Positions 7,433 to 12,106 of a stretch of DNA of 12,106 nucleotides are shown here, one piece after another. Source of the DNA: an uncultured Clostridia bacterium (GTDB lineage Bacteria > Bacillota > Clostridia > Oscillospirales > Acutalibacteraceae); the NCBI GenBank assembly GCA_946002045.1, contig CAMFYM010000041.1, forward strand, positions 1 to 12,106. The letters run 5' to 3'. The notes beneath the pieces were generated by a model. That model made no database searches, was not told the origin of the DNA, and was given only the letters and a program-made list of their open reading frames with translations. Every line of letters begins with the position of its first letter. Position 1 is the first letter of the stretch. Made by a program: the position numbers and the translations under genes.

Positions 7433-7509
7433 CGAGGCATAGCTCAGTTTGGTAGAGCGCTGCGTTCGGGACGCAGAGGCCGCAGGTTCAAGTCCTGTTG
7501 CCTCGACCA
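7433..7509 (+). tRNA. tRNA-Pro (anticodon CGG)
   Basis: A full 77-base cloverleaf. The acceptor CGAGGCA pairs with TGCCTCG, then discriminator A and encoded CCA (7507-7509). The anticodon stem CTGCG/CGCAG holds TTCGGGA, giving anticodon CGG for the Pro codon CCG, with the G37 typical of proline tRNAs. The T-arm is GCAGG-TTCAAGT-CCTGT. Part of the T-arm and the whole 3' end recur downstream (see the repeats at 7556 and 7699). Open reading frames over this gene on both strands are artefacts. Confidence 0.96.
7489..7509 (+). repeat. tRNA-Pro 3' end, copy 1 of a 21-bp direct repeat
   Basis: The last 21 bases of tRNA-Pro (end of T-loop, T-stem 3' strand, acceptor 3' strand and ACCA) recur exactly at 7699-7719, 210 bases further on. 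An identical copy of a tRNA 3' end downstream is the usual mark of tRNA-targeted integration (attL/attR-like). Confidence 0.9.
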
Positions 7510-7514
7510 TAAAG

Positions 7515-7546
7515 AAGCAGGTACCCTTTCGGGTATCTGCTTTTTT
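7515..7546 (+). terminator. Rho-independent terminator of tRNA-Pro
   Basis: GCAGGTACCC (7517-7526), loop TTTC, GGGTATCTGC (7531-7540). One G-T pair interrupts the stem and six T residues follow. It starts six bases after the CCA end. Confidence 0.88.
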
Positions 7547-7555
7547 ATCTTTAAT

Positions 7556-7572
7556 AACAGGACTTGAACCTG
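7556..7572 (-). repeat. Inverted 17-bp copy of the tRNA-Pro T-arm region
   Basis: AACAGGACTTGAACCTG is the exact reverse complement of bases 7483-7499 in tRNA-Pro (T-stem 5' strand, T-loop, T-stem 3' strand and first acceptor bases). In a read-through transcript the two could pair over 17 bp, enclosing the terminator hairpin and competing with folding of the tRNA T-arm. Confidence 0.85.
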
Positions 7573-7591
7573 TGAAGGTCTTAGCGTTAAT

Positions 7592-7614
7592 AAAACAGTC
7601 CAGTGGACTGTTTT
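7592..7614 (+). terminator. Hairpin with T tract, terminator-like
   Basis: AAAACAGTCC, loop AGT, GGACTGTTTT, then another T: a perfect 10-bp stem. No gene ends immediately before it, so it may be a second tRNA-Pro terminator or part of the repeat element that fills 7510-7719. Confidence 0.5.
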
Positions 7615-7698
7615 TAGCGAAGAGCGGTGAGGTGGGTACTGTTGCGAATGCAACGGTCGGCGAGCCATTAGTATGCAAGGCAAAGCCGTAGCAGACGG

Positions 7699-7719
7699 CA
7701 AGTCCTGTTGCCTCGACCA
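7699..7719 (+). repeat. tRNA-Pro 3' end, copy 2 of the 21-bp direct repeat
   Basis: Identical to 7489-7509, including the ACCA end. The identity stops at both borders (G versus T upstream, A versus T downstream). The 5' half of the tRNA is absent, so this is a tRNA fragment, not a second gene. The 189 bases between the copies hold the two hairpins above, a GTTGC-GAAT-GCAAC hairpin near 7642-7655 and no reading frame resembling an integrase. Confidence 0.9.
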
Positions 7720-7724
7720 AAAGG

Positions 7725-7747
7725 AAAAGCACCCATTGGGTGCTTTT
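7725..7747. repeat. Hairpin repeat, copy 1 (identical to 8105-8127)
   Basis: AAAAGCACCC, loop ATT, GGGTGCTTTT. This 23-base palindrome is identical to the one at 8105-8127. The T tract is only four bases before AGCG, so termination here is less certain than at the second copy. Confidence 0.8.
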
Positions 7748-7786
7748 AGCGTGTAGAAAAAGTCAAATTACAGATTTCTACACGCT
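7748..7786. repeat. 12-bp perfect inverted repeat
   Basis: AGCGTGTAGAAA (7748-7759) and TTTCTACACGCT (7775-7786) are separated by 15 bases. It directly adjoins the first 23-base hairpin. No gene is attached to it; bases 7787-7860 show nothing I can recognise. Confidence 0.7.
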
Positions 7787-7859
7787 GGCAGACTTCGAGA
7801 AATGGAGCTGAATTTCGTTTTCTTGCGAGTGGGTGCTTGTAATTCAATTCCTATCTATT

Positions 7860-8005
7860 CGGCTCCCCTTTTAATGTAATAAAGGGGAGCTGGATGTGAG
7901 CATTGCGAACAGACTGAGGGGATAAAAGGTAAACTTACAAATTCTGTGTTTGCAATCCCTCAGTCACATATAAAATGCGACAGCTCCCTTTGCACAAGGG
8001 AGCCG
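7860..8005. mobile_element. MITE-like palindromic element of about 145 bp
   Basis: The two ends mirror each other. Each terminus carries its own hairpin: CGGCTCCCCTTT with AAAGGGGAGC on the left (to 7890), and GCTCCCTT with AAGGGAGCCG on the right (7983-8005). Inside these, ATGTGA (7894-7899) and CTGAGGG (7914-7920) on the left mirror one continuous CCCTCAGTCACAT (7957-7969) on the right. Thus left and right arms are inverted, imperfect copies built of hairpin plus CTGAGGG core. It encodes nothing. Nested, non-coding palindromes of this size are typical of MITEs or REP-like elements moved by a transposase in trans. No clear target-site duplication is visible. Confidence 0.65.
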
Positions 8006-8104
8006 TAAATTGAGACTTTAAGAAATGTGGATAAATTTGCACCAAACAAAAGTATAAAGTCATATTATGCTTTGGCACGGTTCAGACCACTTTATCGACA
8101 GTCT

Positions 8105-8129
8105 AAAAGCACCCATTGGGTGCTTTTTT
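8105..8129. terminator. Hairpin repeat, copy 2; terminator of the B6 operon
   Basis: The same AAAAGCACCC-ATT-GGGTGCTTTT palindrome as at 7725-7747, here with a TTTTTT tract on the plus strand and TTTT on the minus strand. It lies about 20 bases past the stop of the radical SAM gene (8147, minus strand), so it most likely ends the pdxK operon. Bases 8006-8104 before it show no recognisable feature. Confidence 0.75.
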
Positions 8130-8146
8130 CTTTTCAATATTGATTT

Positions 8147-8758
8147 TTATCTTCCTTTTGCGAAGGAGCGAACTCTGAATTTTGCACCTGTTGACTCACA
8201 GACAGATTTAGCCTGCTCTATTTCCTCCGGGGAAATAACATCAACAACCGACATTACAACATCGTCGCAATACTTAACACACTCACGGGTGAAATCAAGC
8301 ATTGCATCAAAAGCAACACCATTATAAATATTTCGTGTTATTTTATCGTATTTTTCCGATGTAGGTTCGTTAAGAGAAACAGATATTGTATCAAATATAG
8401 AAGAAAGCTCCTTTGCTGTGGGCTTATTATTGATTAAATCTGACAATCCGTTTGTGTTGAGCCTTAGCTTTATGCTTGGATTTATTTGACGAATATACTT
8501 GGCAGCACCAACTAAATTATCATACGCATTAGTAGGTTCACCATAGCCACAAAATACAGCTGTATCAACTCTTGTAAAATCGAATTCATCTATTGCTTTT
8601 TTAATTTCATCTAAGGTTGGTTCATTGTCAAACCAAAGGCGCTTTGCCTCACCGACTGCATCCCCTTTTTTCCTAATACAAAATGCACAATTACAGGGAC
8701 ATTTGTTTGTAATATTAAGATAAACTCCACCCTCAAGAGTATAAACAATATCTGCCAT
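8147..8758 (-). CDS. Small radical SAM protein, TatD-associated type
   Basis: A 203-residue radical S-adenosylmethionine protein. The cluster motif is CPCNCAFC: Cys20, Cys24 and Cys27 form CX3CX2C and would bind a 4Fe-4S cluster, with an extra Cys22 between. CGYGEPT (70-76) is the GGEP-type SAM-binding strand, and RLNTNG (99-104) is a later strand typical of the fold. The opening, NITNKCPCNCAFCIRKKGDAVG, and the short length match the group known as TatD family-associated radical SAM proteins, whose reaction is unknown. No tatD gene is present here. It is the last gene of a three-gene unit with the B6 transporter and kinase, 15 bases after the transporter gene. The start at 8758 has AAAGG about 8 bases upstream. 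The family call is from memory of the motif context. Confidence 0.8.
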   Translation of the reverse strand: MADIVYTLEGGVYLNITNKCPCNCAFCIRKKGDAVGEAKRLWFDNEPTLDEIKKAIDEFDFTRVDTAVFCGYGEPTNAYDNLVGAAKYIRQINPSIKLRLNTNGLSDLINNKPTAKELSSIFDTISVSLNEPTSEKYDKITRNIYNGVAFDAMLDFTRECVKYCDDVVMSVVDVISPEEIEQAKSVCESTGAKFRVRSFAKGR

Positions 8759-8773
8759 AATAATTACCTTTAC

Positions 8774-9277
8774 TTAAACGAATAGCTTTTTCTTGATTTT
8801 TACTGCGTCAAAGGCTGCTGCAAGAACAATAAAGATTACAGCACTGCCTGCTGCCTGAATAATGTTGCCCGGAATATTAACATAAGCATATGCTTTATCA
8901 ATAATTAAGTCAGCTACGAAATATCCACCAACTGTAATAAGTCCTGACAATATTGTAAACAAAGCAGTAAAAGGTGTCAAGATTTTTTCGCTCTTTTTGT
9001 TAATTAAAACAAACGGAAGTGCGATTAGTGCCTTAATTATTAAGGTTGCAGGAGCATATGCAACACAGCCGTAAGATACATCAGCTAATGCCTCGCCAAC
9101 TGCTGCAGCAAATATCGCCCAAGGTCCACCTAAGGTTGATGCCACAAGATAAACAAGAGCGTCGCCAAAATGAACATATCCTGTTGCAACAGGAACAGAA
9201 ACAAATCTTGTTAGCAAAAATATCATTGCAGCAAACATTGCAGTTGCTGCCATCTTAAATAACTTATTGTTCTTCAT
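8774..9277 (-). CDS. pdxU2: ECF transporter S component, probable vitamin B6 (pyridoxine) uptake
   Basis: A 167-residue membrane protein with about five to six hydrophobic segments (roughly 8-28, 37-60, 72-92, 101-125 and 136-157). It has the AxxxA-type stretch of substrate-binding ECF subunits in the first helix (Ala13 to Ala17). GYVHFGDALVYL (33-44) and YAPATLIIK (74-82) are typical of the COG4720-like S-component family. S components bind a vitamin and work with a shared EcfA-A'-T module encoded elsewhere. The ligand is inferred from the neighbour: its ATG overlaps the stop of the kinase gene (ATGA, 9277-9274), and kinase plus S component is a known vitamin B6 salvage pairing. A hydroxymethylpyrimidine or thiamine ligand (HmpT-like) is the main alternative. 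GGAGG lies about 10 bases upstream, inside the kinase gene. Confidence 0.82.
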   Translation of the reverse strand: MKNNKLFKMAATAMFAAMIFLLTRFVSVPVATGYVHFGDALVYLVASTLGGPWAIFAAAVGEALADVSYGCVAYAPATLIIKALIALPFVLINKKSEKILTPFTALFTILSGLITVGGYFVADLIIDKAYAYVNIPGNIIQAAGSAVIFIVLAAAFDAVKIKKKLFV

Positions 9278-10074
9278 AATAATAAATCCTCCAAATATCT
9301 TTCAAATTCAATACCGTCGTTTGCATTTTTACTTTGGGTATGGGTAATAGATTTTGTAATAAATTCAGAAGCAAGCCTGACGGAATCAAACAAGCCTTGA
9401 CCTCTTAAAATTCCACCCATAATTACAGAAGCAGTAATATCACCTGTACCACTGAAATAGCCACCAATCAAGCTTGAGGTTACTTTATGTACCGTGTCAC
9501 CTTCAAAAACAATGTTTGAAATAGTGTCGTTACTCTTATATCCCGTAACAACAATGCTTTTTATACCATTACTAATAAGCTTTCTGCCATAGCTTAAAAT
9601 AGTGTCATAATCCTCGGAATATTTTTCACCGGCAATAACTGCAAGCTCGGACAAATTAGGTGTAATAACATCTGCCTTATAGCAAAGCTCAATGATTTTT
9701 TTGCACATATCATTGTTGTAGCAATCATACAATTTGCCATTGTCAGCCATTACAGGATCAACAATCAGTACTGTATCATCACCCTTAAAGCTATCAATAA
9801 ATGAATTGATAATATCTATCTGCTTATCATCAATTACAAAGCCTGTTAATATTCCGTCAAAGGAAGCGCCAAGCTTTTTCCACTCATCCATAAAATCATC
9901 CATAACATTTGTTAATGGTAATGATTTATAGCTTTCATATGCTGTTTGGTTAGACAGCACGGCAGTTGGTAACGGGTGCACCTCGCTACCCATAACTGAT
10001 AATATAGGTATTGATACCGTTAAAGAGCATTTACCAAAGCCTGACAGGTCGTTGATAACGGCACACTTTTTCAT
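9274..10074 (-). CDS. pdxK: Pyridoxal/pyridoxamine kinase (PdxY/PdxK type)
   Basis: A 266-residue ribokinase-superfamily enzyme that phosphorylates pyridoxal, pyridoxine or pyridoxamine with ATP, giving PLP or its precursors. Visible family marks: VINDLSGFGKCSLTV near the N-terminus (6-20), PTAVLSNQTAY (36-46), ILTGFV (75-80), DPVMADNGKLY (106-116), ITPNLSELAVIAG (137-149) and the anion-hole/catalytic motif GTGD (209-212, Asp212 as base). The length is normal for the family. A hydroxymethylpyrimidine kinase (ThiD) is a related alternative, but the VINDLSGFGKCSL opening favours the pyridoxal kinases. The start at 10074 has GGGAGGG 5 bases upstream. It heads the operon kinase, ECF S component, radical SAM, divergent from a MocR regulator that probably controls it. 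Confidence 0.88.
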   Translation of the reverse strand: MKKCAVINDLSGFGKCSLTVSIPILSVMGSEVHPLPTAVLSNQTAYESYKSLPLTNVMDDFMDEWKKLGASFDGILTGFVIDDKQIDIINSFIDSFKGDDTVLIVDPVMADNGKLYDCYNNDMCKKIIELCYKADVITPNLSELAVIAGEKYSEDYDTILSYGRKLISNGIKSIVVTGYKSNDTISNIVFEGDTVHKVTSSLIGGYFSGTGDITASVIMGGILRGQGLFDSVRLASEFITKSITHTQSKNANDGIEFERYLEDLLL

Positions 10075-10088
10075 ATATTCCCTCCCTC

Positions 10089-10117
10089 TTGATTATTTGC
10101 TGAAATCATTATATAAT
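10089..10117 (+). promoter_or_regulatory. Promoter of the MocR regulator gene
   Basis: On the plus strand: TTGATT (10089-10094), 17 bases, TATAAT (10112-10117). The start would be near 10124, with a leader of about 45 bases to the ATG at 10170. Its -10 box overlaps that of the opposite promoter, so the two cannot easily be occupied at once. Confidence 0.65.
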
Positions 10118-10136
10118 ATGTCTGTAAATAATAAAA
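10108..10136 (-). promoter_or_regulatory. Probable regulated promoter of the pdxK operon, with operator region
   Basis: On the minus strand: TATAAT (10113-10108), with only TTTTAT at the -35 place (10136-10131, 17-base spacing). The -10 overlaps the plus-strand -10 in the palindrome ATTATATAAT (10108-10117). A poor -35 suggests the promoter needs an activator. AAAAC-ACACA-GTTTT (10133-10147) is an inverted repeat just upstream of it and a candidate regulator site. All of this is inferred from sequence pattern. Confidence 0.4.
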
Positions 10137-10169
10137 CACACAGTTTTAATAATATTTTAGGGTACAGTT

Positions 10170-11432
10170 ATGAACAAATACACGATACTTTATAATCAAA
10201 TTAAAAATATGATATTGTCAGGTGAACTTAGTGCCGGTGAAAAGGTGCCTTCAGTACGAAATGCTGCAAGAATATATAATGTTTCAATAACAACTGTTCA
10301 AAACGCATATTTTGATTTATGTGCCGACGGATATTTATTATCACGAGATAAAAGCGGATACTATGTCACTAATTTTAATAGTGACACTGTTAATGAAGAA
10401 TATGAGCATAAGGAGAACCAATACGATTTTGACTTAACAGGTGGAATTGCTGACAAGGACTCCTTTGATTTTAAATTATGGCAAAGATATATCAAAAGTG
10501 CTTTACGCCAAAGCGATAGACTTTTATCATACAGTCAGCCAAAGGGAGAATATGATTTAAGATGTGCTATATCACAATATATTAAAGAAAAAAGAAATGT
10601 AATCACCTCGCCCGACAGAATTATTATAGGTGCAGGAGTGCAGCCACTAATGCAAATACTGTGTATTTTGCTGAACAAAAATGGCAAAAACACTGTTTCC
10701 TTTCCGGACAAAAGCTTTGTTCAGGGTATAAATATTTTTTCATCATACGGATTTGATGTGCACACAAGAGATAAGGATGCAGATATAATATATGTATCAC
10801 CCTCTCATATGACTCGATGGGGCGATGTTATGCCTATTAAAAGAAGAATTGAACTAATTGAATATTCACAAAAGCATAATTCAATCGTTATTGAAGACGA
10901 TTACGAAAATGAATTTTTATATAATGTTAAGCCAACACCGTCATTATTTGCGTTAGGCAAAGGAAATATAATTTATATGGGCTCATTTTCTGCTATGCTG
11001 CTACCCGGAATAAGAATAAGCTTTATGGTGCTGACAAAGGAATTAACGGAATTATTTAATTCAGCTTCAGAAGGTATTGCACAAACAGCATCAAAAACCG
11101 AGCAGATTGCACTTTGCAATTACATTAGAGACGGTCATATAAAATCTCAAACAAGAAAAATCAGGAGATTATATACTGCTAAAACAAAGGCTTTTGCAGA
11201 AAAACTAAAGGCTGCCTTTCCTAATTCATCAATAGAGATTGGCGAAAACACGTTGCAAATAATTTTTTGCGATAAATTCAACAAGGATATTAGCGTATTT
11301 GATGAATTAAAGATAAAGGTTTTTGTGGACAAGAGTGAAAATGACAGCATTGTTTTAGTATTATCTCCCTCCGGAATTAGCTATGATGACTTTGATGCTG
11401 CTATAACAAGATTAAAAAAAGCAATAGAATAG
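10170..11432 (+). CDS. MocR/PdxR-type regulator (GntR DNA-binding plus aminotransferase-like domain), PLP lysine missing
   Basis: A 420-residue transcription factor. Residues 1-68 are a GntR winged helix (LYNQIKNMILSGEL, KVPSVRNAARIYNVS, TTVQNAYFDL, GYYV). After a short linker, about 86-420 is a fold-type-I aminotransferase-like domain: QPKGEYDLR (123-131), YVSPSHMTRWGDVMPI (208-223), IEDDYENEF (241-249). In MocR proteins the PLP Schiff-base lysine lies in a GTFSK.L.P..R motif. Here it reads GSFSAMLLPGIR (271-282), with Ala275 (codon GCT, 10992-10994) in place of Lys. The TPSHQxPxG motif is also altered (SPSHMTRWG). It may therefore sense a B6 vitamer without covalent binding, or not bind PLP. 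It is divergent from the pdxK operon, which is its probable target. The start at 10170 has AGGG about 8 bases upstream. Confidence 0.88.
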   Translation: MNKYTILYNQIKNMILSGELSAGEKVPSVRNAARIYNVSITTVQNAYFDLCADGYLLSRDKSGYYVTNFNSDTVNEEYEHKENQYDFDLTGGIADKDSFDFKLWQRYIKSALRQSDRLLSYSQPKGEYDLRCAISQYIKEKRNVITSPDRIIIGAGVQPLMQILCILLNKNGKNTVSFPDKSFVQGINIFSSYGFDVHTRDKDADIIYVSPSHMTRWGDVMPIKRRIELIEYSQKHNSIVIEDDYENEFLYNVKPTPSLFALGKGNIIYMGSFSAMLLPGIRISFMVLTKELTELFNSASEGIAQTASKTEQIALCNYIRDGHIKSQTRKIRRLYTAKTKAFAEKLKAAFPNSSIEIGENTLQIIFCDKFNKDISVFDELKIKVFVDKSENDSIVLVLSPSGISYDDFDAAITRLKKAIE

Positions 11433-11484
11433 CAGAACTTTTGTTCTTATAGTCCATAATTACGGACTGTTAATGTGTTATATA

Positions 11485-11513
11485 TTGAATAAGAAATTAC
11501 CTGCTGATAAAAT
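11485..11513 (+). promoter_or_regulatory. Promoter of the 104-residue membrane protein gene
   Basis: TTGAAT (11485-11490), 17 bases, TAAAAT (11508-11513). The start near 11520 gives a leader of about 24 bases. The preceding 11433-11480 holds only weak hairpins (AGAAC/GTTCT and AGTCC/GGACT), so read-through from the regulator gene is possible. Confidence 0.6.
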
Positions 11514-11543
11514 GGAGTTGTAAAGAAAAAGGAGGTATTTCTT

Positions 11544-11858
11544 ATGAAAAAAACAACAAAAGAAATTTTAACATTGTCTTTAATCTTATTAGTAACATTG
11601 GTGGCAGGATTTGGTGTTACAGCAGTATCCTTTAATCTATTTGATGCACTAACACCTAATCAAATGAAGGTACTTTTTGCTATTGATGTTGTTATGCTTT
11701 GTATGGTAGCAACAGGTGTTTGGTATTTTTTCGATTCAAAAAAAGCAAAGGCAAAAAGAAGAGCGCAAATACAGAAAAGACATCAGGCGCAGATTATGTC
11801 ATACAATGAGGAAATCGACAATATTTCGGAAATTATAAATTTAATCAATGCTGCATAA
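11544..11858 (+). CDS. Unrecognised small two-pass membrane protein
   Basis: I do not recognise this 104-residue protein. A strong Shine-Dalgarno site, AAGGAGG, lies 8 bases before ATG 11544, and a good promoter precedes it, so it is probably expressed. Hydrophobic segments are at about 8-30 and 43-63. The loop between them is short and mildly polar (DALTPNQ). After the second helix comes a very basic stretch, SKKAKAKRRAQIQKRHQ (65-81), then a polar, possibly helical end rich in Asn, Ile and Glu. By the positive-inside rule both termini should be cytoplasmic, with the basic tail at the membrane surface. There is no operon partner: the regulator gene ends 111 bases upstream and tRNA-Leu has its own promoter downstream. 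Confidence 0.75.
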   Translation: MKKTTKEILTLSLILLVTLVAGFGVTAVSFNLFDALTPNQMKVLFAIDVVMLCMVATGVWYFFDSKKAKAKRRAQIQKRHQAQIMSYNEEIDNISEIINLINAA

Positions 11859-11869
11859 TGATGTTTTAA

Positions 11870-11898
11870 TTGACATTTATTTGCAGTTGTGGTATTAT
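11870..11898 (+). promoter_or_regulatory. Consensus promoter of tRNA-Leu
   Basis: TTGACA (11870-11875), exactly 17 bases, TATTAT (11893-11898). The start near 11905 lies about 20 bases before the tRNA. It begins 12 bases after the stop of the small membrane protein gene. Confidence 0.8.
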
Positions 11899-11924
11899 TC
11901 TAATGCTGTGGCAAAGAATAATAC

Positions 11925-12011
11925 GCAGAAGTGGCGGAATCGGCAGACGCGCTAGATTCAGGTTCTAGTGAATGCAAATTCATGAGGGTTCAAGTCCCTT
12001 CTTCTGCACCA
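11925..12011 (+). tRNA. tRNA-Leu (anticodon CAG)
   Basis: An 87-base class II tRNA. The acceptor GCAGAAG pairs with CTTCTGC, with discriminator A and encoded CCA (12009-12011). The anticodon stem CTAGA/TCTAG holds TTCAGGT, so the anticodon is CAG (11959-11961), reading CTG. The long variable arm (TGAATGCAAATTCA) is as expected for leucine. Confidence 0.96.
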
Positions 12012-12050
12012 AAAACAAGGATTGCTTTTTTGAGTAATCCTTGTTTTTTT
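12011..12050 (+). terminator. Rho-independent terminator of tRNA-Leu
   Basis: AAAAACAAGGATT pairs with AATCCTTGTTTTT (13 bp, extendable by a G-T and a C-G pair), followed by further T residues. The stem starts at the last A of the encoded CCA. Confidence 0.9.
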
Positions 12051-12072
12051 ATTGTCCAGCAATGGTTGATAA

Positions 12073-12091
12073 CCCCCGGTTCTACCGGGGG
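12073..12091. repeat. GC-rich hairpin at the window edge
   Basis: CCCCCGGT, loop TCT, ACCGGGGG: a perfect 8-bp stem that stands out from the AT-rich surroundings. It is not followed by a T tract on the plus strand. Such hairpins can mark the ends of IS200/IS605-type elements, but what follows lies outside the window, so this is only a possibility. Confidence 0.45.
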
Positions 12092-12106
12092 AAATAGAAA
12101 GCTTTA

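Noticed and set aside
7699..7719. Second tRNA-Pro gene
   Set aside because: Only the 3' end (21 bases) is duplicated; the 5' acceptor strand, D-arm and anticodon arm are absent.
7449..7732. Open reading frames on both strands across tRNA-Pro and its downstream repeats
   Set aside because: They are built from tRNA and repeat sequence, have no convincing ribosome binding sites and no protein-like composition; they are artefacts of structured RNA and repeat DNA.
7860..8127. CRISPR array in the repeat-rich gap
   Set aside because: The repeats are inverted arms and two identical hairpins, not regularly spaced direct repeats with unique spacers, and no cas gene is present.
8067..8327. Plus-strand reading frame over the repeat end and radical SAM gene
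   Set aside because: Most of it lies antisense to the conserved radical SAM gene and the rest is the hairpin region; there is no ribosome binding site.
10075..10169. Riboswitch upstream of the B6 operon
   Set aside because: The leader on the pdxK side is at most about 25-30 bases, too short for an aptamer, and the divergent MocR gene offers a simpler explanation for regulation.
10170..11432. Classical aminotransferase enzyme
   Set aside because: The N-terminal GntR winged helix shows that it is a MocR regulator, and the missing lysine makes transamination implausible.

Overview
The window looks like a chromosomal stretch of a low-GC Gram-positive bacterium, most likely a gut Clostridia member of the Ruminococcus/Oscillospiraceae type. 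Reasons: AT-rich codon use, purine-rich Shine-Dalgarno sites (GGAGG, AGGAGAT) before most genes, near-consensus sigma-A promoters, tRNA genes with encoded CCA, and GH20, GH51 and ECF-transporter genes typical of glycan-degrading, vitamin-scavenging gut Firmicutes. The taxonomic call is an inference; no marker gene is present.

Left part (1-2370): the N-terminal part of a GH20-like hexosaminidase gene leaves the window on the minus strand. Upstream of it lie a HAD phosphatase gene and a tRNA-Arg(CCG) gene, also on the minus strand and possibly one transcript. A divergent plus-strand gene for a tail-anchored metallophosphoesterase shares the promoter region with the tRNA. A strong bidirectional hairpin terminator ends it.

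Middle (2374-7377): three minus-strand genes. A long serine beta-lactamase-like protein stands alone. A two-gene operon, started by a near-perfect sigma-A promoter, encodes a secreted, membrane-anchored GH51 alpha-L-arabinofuranosidase translationally coupled (ATGA overlap) to a D-2-hydroxyacid dehydrogenase.

Repeat-rich gap (7433-8146): tRNA-Pro(CGG) is followed by about 640 bp with no believable gene. It contains a second copy of the tRNA 3' end, an inverted copy of its T-arm region, two identical 23-bp hairpins, and a roughly 145-bp palindromic MITE-like element. This is the most structurally unusual part of the window.

Right part (8147-11432): a vitamin B6 salvage locus. A MocR-type regulator (PdxR-like) is divergent from an operon of pyridoxal/pyridoxamine kinase, an ECF transporter S component (probably the vitamin B6 importer subunit) and a small radical SAM protein of the TatD-associated type. 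The regulator appears to lack the PLP-binding lysine in its aminotransferase-like domain (Ala275 in its place), and the two promoters overlap at a shared palindromic -10 region. This is the best functional lead.

End (11485-12106): an unrecognised 104-residue two-pass membrane protein, then tRNA-Leu(CAG) with a consensus promoter and terminator, then a GC-rich hairpin that runs towards the window edge. I see no CRISPR array, phage module, toxin-antitoxin pair or clearly new multi-gene system.
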